Origin: JAAFJM01 sp964529175
Lineage (GTDB): Bacteria; Bacteroidota; Bacteroidia; UKL13-3
NCBI GenBank assembly: GCA_964529175.1
Contig: CAZGVO010000004.1
Location: forward strand, 62,001-126,000
DNA length: 64,000 bases
Direction: 5' to 3'
Each line of letters starts with the position of its first letter. Position 1 is the stretch's first letter. Of this stretch, positions 36,101 to 44,285 are shown piece by piece. A program made the position numbers and the translations under genes. The notes beneath the pieces were generated by a model that was given only the letters and a program-made list of their open reading frames with translations, had not been told where the DNA came from and did no database searches.

Positions 36101-37541
36101 CAAAATTAACTATTTACAAACTACTTACCATTGTACCAATACCATTCACTTTAATAAAAACATCATAGAGTTTGTGCCTTTTGAAATGATGGATGTAAAT
36201 AACAATATTGCTAAAGTAAGTGGCAGTATTAACCACCATAATTTTAACCGATTTGATTTTGATATAGATATAAAAGAATTTAAAAACTTAATGGTTTTAA
36301 ATACCACTAGTAAAGATAATTCGCTTTACCACGGACAAGCATTTGGAAGCGGAAATATGTCTATAAAAGGGCCTTTAAACGATATTGCGCTAAATATAGA
36401 AGCCAATACCGAAAAAGGAACCAAAGTTACCATTACTCCTTTTGGTGTTAGCGATGATGAAGATGAAGGATTGCTCCACTTTAACTCGAATGATACCACT
36501 AAAAAATTACTAATAACAAGACAAGAAAGCTTAAGTGGATTTTCAATTAATTGTTTAATTAAAGCAAGAAGCAATGCAGAAATTCAAATATTGCTTAACG
36601 AACAAACTGACGATAAAATTAGAGCTACTGGTGTTGGGGCTATTAAACTAGAACTTACACGCCAAGGTTCATTTAATATGTATGGAGAGTATAATGTAAA
36701 TGAAGGTGATTATGTGTTTACTGCTCTTAACTTGGTTTCTAAAAAATTTGTTTTACGTAAAAGTACCATTAATTGGAGTGGCGACCCTTTAAATGCACAA
36801 TTAAATATTACTGGAGTTTATAAAAGTATGACCACTACTAGTGAATTAACAGGGAATAATGCCAGTAGCCAGAACAATAATGGAACGGCAGCTGCCAACA
36901 GTAACCCCAAAACCAATGTGGAAGCTATAATGAATATAAAAGGTTCATTGCTACAACCTCAGTATGCTTTTGATTTGAATTTCCCTGATATTGATAACTC
37001 GATGAATAGTAGCGGTATTTCTGATTTAAACTTAGCTGTAAATAATTTGCGCAAAGACCCAGAAAGTATGACTCAGCAAATTATCAGTTTTATAGTATTT
37101 AATAAATTTATTTCACTCAATAATAGTAATAATTTGGCTGGTGGAGTAAACAGTAATATTGGCGTAAACACGCTTTCTGAAATTGCTTCAGCTCAAGTAA
37201 CTAATATTGTAAATAAGTACATACCTAATTTTGATCTGAACTTTGACCTTCAAAATACCATAGATCCTACTAAAAATAGAAATGTAATTATTAATGTTGG
37301 AAAAAAGTTTTTCAATAATAAATTAGAAGTAAATGGTAGCTTTACAACCGACAATTCGCAAAACAATATTATAGCTCAGTACAATATTTCGTTAAATGGA
37401 AACTTTAAAGCTAGGGCATTTAACCGCTTTACAACCGACCCAATTTTTAACAGAAATATAACAACCCAAGGACTTGGCTTATACTACCGCAAAGAGTTTG
37501 ATGGAATAAAAGATTTATTCAAAAAAAGAACCACTTATTAG
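33150..37541 (+). CDS. tamB: Translocation/assembly module TamB-like protein
   Basis: A 1463-residue envelope protein. One N-terminal membrane anchor (about residues 5-27) is followed by a very long beta-rich AsmA/TamB-type region and a C-terminal TamB (DUF490) domain (about 1050-1463), including LELTRQGSFNMYGEYNVNEGDY, RGT-like beta repeats and a final FTTDPIFNRNI segment. TamB-family proteins bridge the periplasm and are implicated in lipid transport and outer-membrane protein assembly with TamA. The start is TTG at 33150 (MKKLLIKIS); no ATG alternative keeps the signal anchor. It diverges from tsaD and converges on the thioesterase gene with a 3-base gap. Confidence 0.88.
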   Translation: MKKLLIKISYTFIGIFFSLLLLGYLIFNSGTFQNFIIQKADNYLSKAFKCEISIGRFNYDGWTTFSLDNIYWGDQKKDTLFFVKNLQFDLGGIELDSTKFTLSKVNIDGGMCKIITYPDKTFNIDVLFNIIDPNDTTPPDPNAQKFKLIFDEVNGKNCRFKMIDYTAKWDQPGFNPFDEDFYNIDIKASHFKIIEDSLHFFLNDLSGMEKGGLQIKKMACKTIISPTTMEFANLDLQLNKSKIKDYACMRYANYDSLANNFISNVKLEANLKQSYVHVSDIAFFAPLLNQYDYDATITAKIKGTIDNLSMKNGHLRYANNTEFNGSASLSGLPDIDQTFFEIKADYATSTKKELDKLAGMVLPAELERFGLLKFKGSYTGFYNDFVAYGNLETPFGNISSDLNMKLTDDALQSIYSGNLNLTEFNLGALLNDTKQFGMVTLSSELNGKGFDLKTLKANTKTLIQNFTYNKYNYKNISIIGDFDRKYFNGKLEIDDENIALSLVGKADLNKKIPEFLFETNINQAHLKTLNLYNKDIILTTKINGDFAVKDIDRNNGELNISNTTLEFNHVDYTINQIKVKSSNAGTENRNLVLKSDFLNATISGEYNFLNLYKCFNNMLCKVVPNYLSPYKNEEITKQNFSFDLALDNTQKLNVLFFPDLDIEQLELKGSLNNYKDKAEVLGYVETFRYKNYLLNDLTLKTEVKPNNSAQFLFGISKFAQNDTVLMKEFALKASGANNKALLQVIVQDTTSLIYANLNSAVNFLTKQVQFKFNESNIIYSQSNWKINEDGIINIYDSLIKIEQVSLSADNQTIALNGQFNQNTNKKNLLVSLTDFELNNINLLYPNLYINIEGKSNGNISFQSYQDKNILNGNILVNNLKLDNDTIGDIELVSNFDDKNKRLSFDATALNGKLNNFKANGYWLVNTNVIDANVSFTEADASAFQSFGKDYITIYNGKLSLKALVSGTLDKPDIDGVLQVNNLHTKINYLQTTYHCTNTIHFNKNIIEFVPFEMMDVNNNIAKVSGSINHHNFNRFDFDIDIKEFKNLMVLNTTSKDNSLYHGQAFGSGNMSIKGPLNDIALNIEANTEKGTKVTITPFGVSDDEDEGLLHFNSNDTTKKLLITRQESLSGFSINCLIKARSNAEIQILLNEQTDDKIRATGVGAIKLELTRQGSFNMYGEYNVNEGDYVFTALNLVSKKFVLRKSTINWSGDPLNAQLNITGVYKSMTTTSELTGNNASSQNNNGTAAANSNPKTNVEAIMNIKGSLLQPQYAFDLNFPDIDNSMNSSGISDLNLAVNNLRKDPESMTQQIISFIVFNKFISLNNSNNLAGGVNSNIGVNTLSEIASAQVTNIVNKYIPNFDLNFDLQNTIDPTKNRNVIINVGKKFFNNKLEVNGSFTTDNSQNNIIAQYNISLNGNFKARAFNRFTTDPIFNRNITTQGLGLYYRKEFDGIKDLFKKRTTY

Positions 37542-37544
37542 CTT

Positions 37545-37973
37545 TTACTTTATTGTAAAATAGTCTAAAAATGCTTGCGGAATATTTACCGTTTTGTGTT
37601 CGTTATAATCAAAACAAACCATGCCTGTTTTGGCTTCGGCTACTAAAATATTGGTATTTACTTTTGTCAACTTATAGTATAAATCAAAACTACGTTTACC
37701 AAAATCAGCAGCTGTAACTTCTATTAATAATTCATCACCATAAAAACATTCAGCCTTATAAACTATGGCCGAATCGCCCATAATAACTGAGCAGCCGGCC
37801 AAATTCATTTCAGAGTAACCCATACTTGCAAAAAACTGCATTCTGGCTTCGTGCAAAAAGGCCAAATAAACATCGTTACTTAAATGGTTGCCATAATTTA
37901 AATCGGTAACTCGTAACTTAATTTGGGTAGAAAAATTAAATTCAGTTGGTAAATCAAGTTTAATTCTGCTCAA
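37545..37973 (-). CDS. Acyl-CoA thioesterase, hotdog fold
   Basis: A 142-residue cytosolic protein of the 4-hydroxybenzoyl-CoA thioesterase/YbgC type. The catalytic-loop pattern is visible: LRVTDLNYGNHLSNDVYLAFLHEAR, with the Asp/Asn and Glu positions expected for this class. The rest is a beta-sheet around a central helix (KAECFYGDELLIEVTAADFG). Substrate is unknown. The start is TTG; no ATG precedes residue 45. It is last of a run parC, VIT transporter, Cys-rich unknown, thioesterase with gaps of only 2 to 12 bases. Confidence 0.83.
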   Translation of the reverse strand: MSRIKLDLPTEFNFSTQIKLRVTDLNYGNHLSNDVYLAFLHEARMQFFASMGYSEMNLAGCSVIMGDSAIVYKAECFYGDELLIEVTAADFGKRSFDLYYKLTKVNTNILVAEAKTGMVCFDYNEHKTVNIPQAFLDYFTIK

Positions 37974-37982
37974 AGTAGTGTG

Positions 37983-38459
37983 TTATTTTTCGGCTAAAAT
38001 TTTCGAAACTACGCTATAAAAAAATGCGCCATCGTTGTTTCTAAAAGAACAGTTATTGCTAATTGAACCATTATCGTTACACTTACAAGCAACAACTTTG
38101 CTGTTTTCAATAAAAAACTGACAATCAGTACAAGCGCCATTGCTACATGTTTTCATATCAGTATTGGTAGCAATATTTACTGTATTATTTATTATTAAAA
38201 TACTTACTGCAGACCTACTTTTAACATTACCTTTTGAACCTAAAATAACCAAGTATTTTATTTGTCCGAGTTTTTCAATAAAGGCAGTATCAAACTTTCT
38301 GCCATCGGTAAACGAGCGTAAATAAGCTATGTTAATTGCCCTTTTGCCTTTTTCCGAAAATTCAATTTTATCTTCGCTATTCAAAGTACCAATAGCCAAT
38401 TGCTGTGCAAAAAGTATTTTACTACTAAGCAAAAATAAAATTATAATTAATACCCTCAT
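37983..38459 (-). CDS. Small exported Cys-rich protein of unknown function
   Basis: A 158-residue protein with a signal peptide (to about FAQQ, residue 20). The C-terminal half is unusual: six cysteines in about 40 residues (CSNGACTDC, CKC, then NNC). With an even number of cysteines in an exported protein, disulfides or metal binding are plausible. The N-terminal half is ordinary alpha/beta (YLVILGSKGNVKSRSAVSILI). I recognise no family. It lies 2 bases after the VIT transporter and 9 before the thioesterase. Confidence 0.7.
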   Translation of the reverse strand: MRVLIIILFLLSSKILFAQQLAIGTLNSEDKIEFSEKGKRAINIAYLRSFTDGRKFDTAFIEKLGQIKYLVILGSKGNVKSRSAVSILIINNTVNIATNTDMKTCSNGACTDCQFFIENSKVVACKCNDNGSISNNCSFRNNDGAFFYSVVSKILAEK

Positions 38460-38461
38460 AA

Positions 38462-39154
38462 CTAAACAATTAAATGAGCTATAAAATATGCACTTGCTGC
38501 TGCTGCTGCACCAATTCCTAATACTTTAAAAGCGCCTTTTATTGGTGGTTGACCAATAATTTTGGTTTTAAAATAACCAAATACAAATAAACTAATAGCA
38601 GTTATTAAGCAACTATAAAACAATGCCATTTGAGTACTTAAGCCAAAAATTGGAAAGTAAGCCGAAAGAGGAATAATACCCCCAACAATGTATGCCAAAC
38701 CAATAGCTGCTGCGCTATTTCTAGCTGCATTTATGTTTGGTTTTTCTAAACCTAACTCAAACTTCATCATAAAATCAACCCAACGGTCTTTGTCTTTGGC
38801 TATATCATCTACAATTATATTTTGATGCTCCATGCTTAAACCATAATCAGCGAACACCTCGGCAACTTCTTGCCTTTCACGTTCAGGATAATGATCTACT
38901 TCGTAGTATTCACGAGCAAGTTCACTGTTGTAATGGTCTATTTCGGTTTTACCAGCCAAATATCCACCTAAACCCATGGCAATGCTTCCAGCCACAATTT
39001 CGGCAATACCAGCAGTAACAATTACTGAATTACTAACAATGGCTGCGCCACTTAATCCAGCCGCTAAAGCAAACGGAACCGTTAGTCCATCGCTCATTCC
39101 AATTACAATATCTTTAACTAATTGGCTGCCTTCAAAGTGTTTTTCTTCATGCAT
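38462..39154 (-). CDS. VIT1/CCC1-type iron/manganese transporter
   Basis: A 230-residue inner-membrane protein of the VIT1/CCC1 family, which moves Fe2+ or Mn2+ out of the cytosol. Hallmarks are GMSDGLTVPFALAAGLSGA near residues 18-38, GSIAMGLGGYLAGKTE at about 56-71 (the metal-contact Glu), and a soluble cytosolic loop of about 80 residues rich in Glu (REYYEVDHYPERERQEV), followed by three membrane helices. It starts 12 bases after parC and is cotranscribed with the small exported gene and thioesterase. Confidence 0.86.
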   Translation of the reverse strand: MHEEKHFEGSQLVKDIVIGMSDGLTVPFALAAGLSGAAIVSNSVIVTAGIAEIVAGSIAMGLGGYLAGKTEIDHYNSELAREYYEVDHYPERERQEVAEVFADYGLSMEHQNIIVDDIAKDKDRWVDFMMKFELGLEKPNINAARNSAAAIGLAYIVGGIIPLSAYFPIFGLSTQMALFYSCLITAISLFVFGYFKTKIIGQPPIKGAFKVLGIGAAAAASAYFIAHLIV

Positions 39155-39166
39155 AGGTTTGGGGTA

Positions 39167-41875
39167 TTAGAACAACTTAGGTTGATCGGGTTTTACTATA
39201 ATTTTCTTTTTAACTTTAGGTGCTTCGGGCTTATCGGCTTCTTCATCATCTTCCAGCAATTTTTTAACCAACTCCTGCTCTTCTTTTATAAACTCATCAT
39301 TAAAAAGTTCAGGCTGGGTATTTAAATCATCGGCCGAATCATCGGTTTTTACTTCCTCTTCTGGCTCGTCTTCTGCTGGAATTAAATCAATGCTTAAAAT
39401 TTCAGTTCCGCCTAATTTATTACCAATGGCTTTCCAGCCTTTTACATCAATAAATTCAGCTAAATTAATGGTTTCTTCAGTAGCATCTTTTTTAGTTTTT
39501 CCTGTTAAAACAGTAATAGCAGGAGTTTTTAAATCGGTAGCAACTAAACAAGTATTCTTTTCGCCTTCACTTATAAATAAGAACTTAGAATTGATGGTTT
39601 TGGTTTCAATTAAAAACCTTTTTACATAATATGTTTTTTGTTTAGCCTCATAATAAACCACACTTAAAGGTTTATCAGGTCTAAATTTATTTATAAGCAA
39701 AACATTTGGCGCATCGTAATGATTGGTAAGTTCAAAGTTGGTTAATTCATAATTTCCATCTTTATACATTACCAAAATCAAATCATCGTTACTGAATGAG
39801 CCAATAAATTTACCCCTTGAATCGCTATTTAAACGGCCTATTACATCATCGTAATAAATATTTCTGCCACCAATGGTGCTTATACCTTTGGTTTTTTGTT
39901 TAATAGATTTAACCAAATATTTTGAAACAATATTTCCTTGAACACCTCTTCCTTTAATAGCTAATTCAGCAAAATCGTAATCAAAAGCTAGTTTTCGAGC
40001 ATGGCTTAATGGGCTTAAAGTTACGGCCACAATTTCGGCTTCGCTATTAGCGTTTGCCGTAAAATACAATATTTTCGAATTAGGTGTTCCTAATGTTAAA
40101 TCGTATTCTTTATCACGGGTAATACCTGTAACATTGAATCGTTTAGCATAACTAATTTTGGTTTTCCCATCAATGTAAATCATATTGTAGGTCATGCGTT
40201 CATCATTCTTTTTAAACACATAAGCATACAAAATATCTTTACCAAAGAAAGTTTTATCGGTAACTTTACTTACCTGCATTTTACCATCTTTTCTAAATAC
40301 AATTACATCATCTAAATCAGAACAATCGCAAATGTATTCATCCTTTTTCAAACCAGTACCCACAAAGCCTTCAGCTCTGTTAATGTATAATTTTTGGTTG
40401 GCTATGGCAACTGTTTTTGAATCAATGGTATCAAAAGTTTTTATTTCAGATTTACGCTCACGACCTTTCGAATATTTTTTCAATAAACCTTCAAAATACT
40501 TAACCGCAAAAGCTTTAAGGTTAGCTATATCATATTTAACTTGCTCTAATTCCGCTTGAATTCTTGCAATGTATTCATCAGCTTTAAAACCATCATATTT
40601 TGAAATACGTTTGATTTTTATTTCAGTTAATTTTAAAATATCATCTTCATTCAAATCGCGAATGAACAATTTTTTAAATTTGTTCATACCACGCCAAATG
40701 GTATCAATTACATCTTCAAAAGTTTCACATTCCTCAATATCGCGATAAATTCTATTTTCAATAAATATTTTCTCTAACGAAGCATAATGCCAATTTTCCT
40801 CTAATTCACCTTTTCTAATTTCAAGTTCTCGTCTTAAAAGTTCTAAAGTTTTTTCGGTACTTATTTTAAGCAACTCATTTACTGGCATAAAATGAGGTTT
40901 ATCTTCAATAATTACACAAGTATTTGGCGATATTGAAATTTCGCAATCAGTAAAAGCATAAAGTGCATCTATGGTAATATCAGGCGAAACACCAGGTGCC
41001 AATTGAATTTCTATCTCTACATCTTTGGCTGTATTATCAATTACCTTCTTAATTTTGATTTTATTGTTATCATTAGCTTTAATAATGCTATCAATCAAAC
41101 TAGTGGTGGTAATTCCATAAGGAATATCCTTAATAATCAGTGTTTTCTTATCTAATTCTTCAATTTTAGCTCTACAACGGATTTTACCACCTTTCATTCC
41201 TTGATTGTAATTACTTACATCAATAGAACCACCAGTTGGAAAATCAGGAACCAAATCAAATTTACGGCCTTTTAAATAATCAATAGAGGCTTCAATTAAT
41301 TCAATAAAATTATGTGGTAAAATTTTGGTAGCCAAACCAACCGCAATACCTTCTACTCCTTGTGCTAAAAGCAAGGGAAACTTCATTGGTAATGTAATTG
41401 GCTCTTTCTTACGTCCATCGTAACTGCTTTGCCAATAAGTAGTTTGACCATTAAAAGCAACTTCTAAAGCAAATTTTGATAAACGAGCTTCAATGTAACG
41501 AGGTGCAGCAGCGGAATCGCCTGTTCTAATATCGCCCCAGTTACCTTGGCATTCAATTAATAAATCTTTTTGACCAATATTCACTAAAGCATCGCCAATG
41601 GCTGCATCACCATGCGGATGGTATTGCATGGTTTGTCCAATAATATTGGCCACTTTATTAAATCGGCCATCATCCATTTCCTTCATGCTATGCAATATTC
41701 TGCGCTGAACTGGTTTTAAACCATCTTCAATTGCAGGCACTGCTCGCTCCAAAATAACATAACTAGCATAATCTAAAAACCAATCTTGGTACAAACCATT
41801 TACCGCAGTAACATGATATTCAGTACCATTATTATTTTCATTATTCTCGTTTATGTCGTTATTCAACTCGTCCAT
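39167..41875 (-). CDS. parC: DNA topoisomerase IV subunit A
   Basis: Type IIA topoisomerase subunit that breaks and rejoins DNA, chiefly decatenating replicated chromosomes. The chain is about 902 residues. The winged-helix and tower domain hold LKPVQRRILHSM, NIIGQTMQYHPHGDAAIGDAL and the catalytic tyrosine in AAPRYIEARLS, followed by a C-terminal beta-pinwheel with degraded GyrA boxes and an acidic/basic tail. The NGLYQDWFLDYASYVI opening and tail suit ParC better than GyrA. ATG at 41875 is chosen over the in-frame TTG at 41878. parE is not nearby. Confidence 0.92.
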   Translation of the reverse strand: MDELNNDINENNENNNGTEYHVTAVNGLYQDWFLDYASYVILERAVPAIEDGLKPVQRRILHSMKEMDDGRFNKVANIIGQTMQYHPHGDAAIGDALVNIGQKDLLIECQGNWGDIRTGDSAAAPRYIEARLSKFALEVAFNGQTTYWQSSYDGRKKEPITLPMKFPLLLAQGVEGIAVGLATKILPHNFIELIEASIDYLKGRKFDLVPDFPTGGSIDVSNYNQGMKGGKIRCRAKIEELDKKTLIIKDIPYGITTTSLIDSIIKANDNNKIKIKKVIDNTAKDVEIEIQLAPGVSPDITIDALYAFTDCEISISPNTCVIIEDKPHFMPVNELLKISTEKTLELLRRELEIRKGELEENWHYASLEKIFIENRIYRDIEECETFEDVIDTIWRGMNKFKKLFIRDLNEDDILKLTEIKIKRISKYDGFKADEYIARIQAELEQVKYDIANLKAFAVKYFEGLLKKYSKGRERKSEIKTFDTIDSKTVAIANQKLYINRAEGFVGTGLKKDEYICDCSDLDDVIVFRKDGKMQVSKVTDKTFFGKDILYAYVFKKNDERMTYNMIYIDGKTKISYAKRFNVTGITRDKEYDLTLGTPNSKILYFTANANSEAEIVAVTLSPLSHARKLAFDYDFAELAIKGRGVQGNIVSKYLVKSIKQKTKGISTIGGRNIYYDDVIGRLNSDSRGKFIGSFSNDDLILVMYKDGNYELTNFELTNHYDAPNVLLINKFRPDKPLSVVYYEAKQKTYYVKRFLIETKTINSKFLFISEGEKNTCLVATDLKTPAITVLTGKTKKDATEETINLAEFIDVKGWKAIGNKLGGTEILSIDLIPAEDEPEEEVKTDDSADDLNTQPELFNDEFIKEEQELVKKLLEDDEEADKPEAPKVKKKIIVKPDQPKLF

Positions 41876-41904
41876 CAATAATTTTTATAGTATTTAAAAG
41901 CAAA

Positions 41905-41912
41905 CAAATTTA
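41905..41912 (-). promoter_or_regulatory. Candidate -7 element of parC
   Basis: Minus strand TAAATTTG, an exact TAnnTTTG match, 29 bases before the parC ATG. No correctly spaced TTG accompanies it (the nearest is 11 bases upstream), so this is tentative. Confidence 0.35.
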
Positions 41913-42010
41913 TTTAAAATATACAATGTACTATCCACAATTTTAGAATTATTATGCATAACTGTTGTGGTTAACTCTATTTACCAATTATGCAACATTG
42001 ATTAAAAAGC

Positions 42011-42041
42011 AAAAAAAAAGCTTAGTTTTCACTAAGCTTTA
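42011..42041 (-). terminator. Rho-independent terminator overlapping the transglycosylase stop codon
   Basis: Ten-base stem (aaagcttagt at 42017-42026 with its complement at 42031-42040), with the T-run on the minus strand from 42019 down to 42011. The stem includes the TAG stop codon of the lytic transglycosylase gene. Confidence 0.8.
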
Positions 42042-43264
42042 TTGGTATAAATTTTTAATCGCTGACCTTTTTTTACTTTAGTAGTTTTTAGCCTATTCCA
42101 TTTTTTTAACTGTTTTACAGTAACATCGTACTCGTTGGCAATGCTAGCAAGCAAGTCCCCTTTTTGCACTCTGTAAAAAATAGTTTCAGGAGCTTGTTTT
42201 ACTTTGGGTTTTGAATTTGCCAAAGCCATCAATTGCTCATCTGCTAAATTTAAATTTTCTAAATTATTAATGGCTGAAAACTTAATGATTTTATTATAAG
42301 GTAAAGTCAAGGTAATTTTACTACCAGTAAATGGAATATAACCTCTTTTCAGCGAAGGATTTAGTGTTTTAAGTTCTGCTAAAGGAATATCTAAAGCCAT
42401 TGAAAGCTGGTCTAATGAATATCGATTATCAACTTGAATTGTATCAGTATGGAAATTTAACTCAAGTTCTGCAGGATAAATATTGTGTTCCGAAGCATAG
42501 TTCATGGCATAAGCAGCAGCTATAAAAGCTGGTACATAACCACGTGTTTCGCGAGGTAAGTAAGGCATAATAGCCCAAAAATTTCTTTTACCTCCACTTT
42601 TTCTAATTGCTTTATTTACATTGCCAACTCCGCAGTTATAACTTGCAATAACCAATAACCAATCTCCATAAACTCTGTATGAATTTTTAAAATACTTTAC
42701 AGAAGCTTCTGTTGATTTTATAAAATCTCTTCTTTCATCTAAATTATTAGTAGTTTTTAGGCCATACATATGTCCTGTAGGAGCCATAAACTGCCACATA
42801 CCAGCTGCCCCAACAGGACTAGTAGCAGCATGATTTAAAGCCGACTCAATAACAGCCAAATATTTCATTTCCAATGGAATACCTTCTCTATCGAAAATTT
42901 CTTCAATGGTTGGAAAATACAATTTTGATAAAGTTAATACCTTAGCAAGTAACTTGCGTTTTCTTACCGTGTATAAATCAATATAAGGCCTAACTTGTTC
43001 GTTATAATCTAACGGAATTTCTGATTCTAACAGACTCAAACGTGTTTTTATGTCTTCATCAGAATATACAGGAACTTCATTTTCTTCAAAACCATAAATA
43101 TTTAAATCCCCTTGCCATACGGTAGGAAACAACTTATTTCTAAGTTTTATGGTATTGGAATCAATAGAAGCAAGAAAAACGCTGTTATCGCTCATAATTG
43201 ATTGAGCGTCAACAGCGTTAATTAATGTTACTCCTGTTAATATATATAATATTTTTTTTAGCAT
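42032..43264 (-). CDS. LysM-containing lytic transglycosylase (MltD-like)
   Basis: Envelope enzyme cleaving peptidoglycan between MurNAc and GlcNAc. Signal peptide (about 1-20, cleavage near VDAQ), an N-terminal extension, then an SLT-type transglycosylase domain (about 120-270) with catalytic Glu140 in the LAVIESALNHAATSPVGAAG motif and the MAPTG and YNCGVGNVNKAI motifs. One LysM repeat (about 362-408, YRVQKGDLLASIANEYDV) ends the protein; a weaker second repeat lies near 275-325. The 410-residue length is typical of Bacteroidota MltD. It has its own promoter-like element and a terminator. Confidence 0.9.
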   Translation of the reverse strand: MLKKILYILTGVTLINAVDAQSIMSDNSVFLASIDSNTIKLRNKLFPTVWQGDLNIYGFEENEVPVYSDEDIKTRLSLLESEIPLDYNEQVRPYIDLYTVRKRKLLAKVLTLSKLYFPTIEEIFDREGIPLEMKYLAVIESALNHAATSPVGAAGMWQFMAPTGHMYGLKTTNNLDERRDFIKSTEASVKYFKNSYRVYGDWLLVIASYNCGVGNVNKAIRKSGGKRNFWAIMPYLPRETRGYVPAFIAAAYAMNYASEHNIYPAELELNFHTDTIQVDNRYSLDQLSMALDIPLAELKTLNPSLKRGYIPFTGSKITLTLPYNKIIKFSAINNLENLNLADEQLMALANSKPKVKQAPETIFYRVQKGDLLASIANEYDVTVKQLKKWNRLKTTKVKKGQRLKIYTNKA

Positions 43265-43285
43265 TTAGTATTGGGTACAAAAAAT

Positions 43286-43293
43286 CAAATATA
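43286..43293 (-). promoter_or_regulatory. Candidate -7 element of the transglycosylase gene
   Basis: Minus strand TATATTTG, an exact TAnnTTTG match, 21 bases before the ATG at 43264. No TTG occurs at the -33 spacing. Confidence 0.4.
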
Positions 43294-43366
43294 AATATAA
43301 ACGTTAACTTGTCGTATTTTATTTTCAACAGCAAAAATAAATACGCCCTTTATACTAGAATAAAAT

Positions 43367-43927
43367 CTAGTTATCGCAAATTAAGTTTAATTTACCACTT
43401 GCAATTCTTACCCTACTTGTATCAGTATCAATTGCTAAATCACCATTCATGGTAGCTGCTACACTTCCACCTTTGGTAAATTCAATTTTACTAAAGTTAA
43501 TTTTAAATGGTTGATCGTCAATATTAATTAAACTACTAGTGTAAACTCTACCCGATTCAGTAATGTATTTTACATAACTAGAACTTTGATCCATATTTAA
43601 AGCATAACTTAAATTATCAGCCCAACCAGAAACAGGTTGTTTTAAATTAAATTCAATCGAAGGCTTTTCAGATGATAAGTTATTAGCAACAATAAGTAAT
43701 GAAATATTACCTTCTGTTTCATCTCTATAAACTGTTAAATTGGTAAACTGCTTATTTACACCATTAACACTAGCGCTAATGTAATAGGTAGCTCCAGTAG
43801 TACTTGTGGTACTAGTTGTGCTGGTTGTAGCTGTAGTAGTAGTTGCTGGTTTGTCGTCTTTTTTCTCTTCGCATGCAAAGAATACAAGAGTTGAAATTGC
43901 TAATATGGTAAAGGCTATTTTTTTCAT
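43367..43927 (-). CDS. Putative lipoprotein with Thr/Ser-rich linker
   Basis: A 186-residue envelope lipoprotein: lipobox FFAC with Cys19, then a short charged segment and a low-complexity TTTTATTSTTSTTSTT linker, followed by a beta-rich domain (ATYYISASVNGVNKQFTNLTVYRD to the C-terminus). The start is the ATG at 43927; an upstream TTG at 43948 is less likely. The linker DNA is a degenerate trinucleotide repeat likely to vary in length. I do not recognise the globular domain. Confidence 0.72.
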   Translation of the reverse strand: MKKIAFTILAISTLVFFACEEKKDDKPATTTTATTSTTSTTSTTGATYYISASVNGVNKQFTNLTVYRDETEGNISLLIVANNLSSEKPSIEFNLKQPVSGWADNLSYALNMDQSSSYVKYITESGRVYTSSLINIDDQPFKINFSKIEFTKGGSVAATMNGDLAIDTDTSRVRIASGKLNLICDN

Positions 43928-43977
43928 TTTTAATTTTATGTGGCGCAATTATGCTATTTTATACTGTAAAATACAAA

Positions 43978-44005
43978 TAAAAAGCCCACTTGAAGTGGGC
44001 TTTTA
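43978..44005 (-). terminator. Rho-independent terminator of rpsU
   Basis: Short perfect stem around aaagcccactt/aagtgggcttt (43981-44003), about 25 bases after the rpsU stop, with moderate T-richness following on the minus strand. Confidence 0.65.
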
Positions 44006-44029
44006 TTAATATTTAGGAAATTTTTACAA

Positions 44030-44224
44030 TTATCCTTCAATTTGTTGTTGCATTTTTTGTTTGTAAGCAGCACGAATGCTTTGCATACGATTTTTAATAC
44101 ATGGTTTTACAAATGATTGGCGAGCGCGCAATTCTTTTACAACACCTGTTTTTTCGAATTTCTTTTTAAACTTTTTTAAAGCTTTATCTAATGATTCGTT
44201 TTCTTTAACGTTAATATATATCAT
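44030..44224 (-). CDS. rpsU: 30S ribosomal protein bS21
   Basis: A 64-residue basic ribosomal protein near the 16S rRNA 3' end. Sequence pattern fits bS21: MIYINVKENESLDKALKKFKKKFEK, then VKELRARQSF and RNRM-like basic helix. In Bacteroidota ribosomes bS21, with bS6 and bS18, helps hide the anti-Shine-Dalgarno sequence. The mRNA here carries a strong Shine-Dalgarno (44234-44240), as described for autoregulated rpsU in Flavobacterium. A separate promoter precedes it, within the 3' flank of the ftsB-like gene. Confidence 0.95.
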   Translation of the reverse strand: MIYINVKENESLDKALKKFKKKFEKTGVVKELRARQSFVKPCIKNRMQSIRAAYKQKMQQQIEG

Positions 44225-44233
44225 ATCCCTTTA

Positions 44234-44240
44234 CACCTCC
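44234..44240 (-). promoter_or_regulatory. Strong Shine-Dalgarno of rpsU
   Basis: Minus strand GGAGGTG (within GAAGGGAGGTG), 9 bases before the ATG. Seven consecutive bases pair with the 16S 3' tail, in a phylum where such sites are normally absent. A CACC four bases into the leader could pair with GGTG and partly mask the site. Confidence 0.75.
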
Positions 44241-44254
44241 CTTCATTGGGTGTG

Positions 44255-44284
44255 CAAATGTAAGATTATCAATTTAAATAACAA
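44255..44284 (-). promoter_or_regulatory. Bacteroidota-type promoter of rpsU
   Basis: Minus strand TTG (44284-44282), exactly 19 bases, TACATTTG (44262-44255). Full consensus match; the predicted start of transcription gives a leader of about 25 bases containing the Shine-Dalgarno. Confidence 0.8.
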
Positions 44285-44285
44285 G

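Noticed and set aside
43806..43870. Candidate microsatellite or CRISPR-like repeat
   Set aside because: It is the degenerate Thr-codon run encoding the linker of a lipoprotein, with no spacers or fixed unit.
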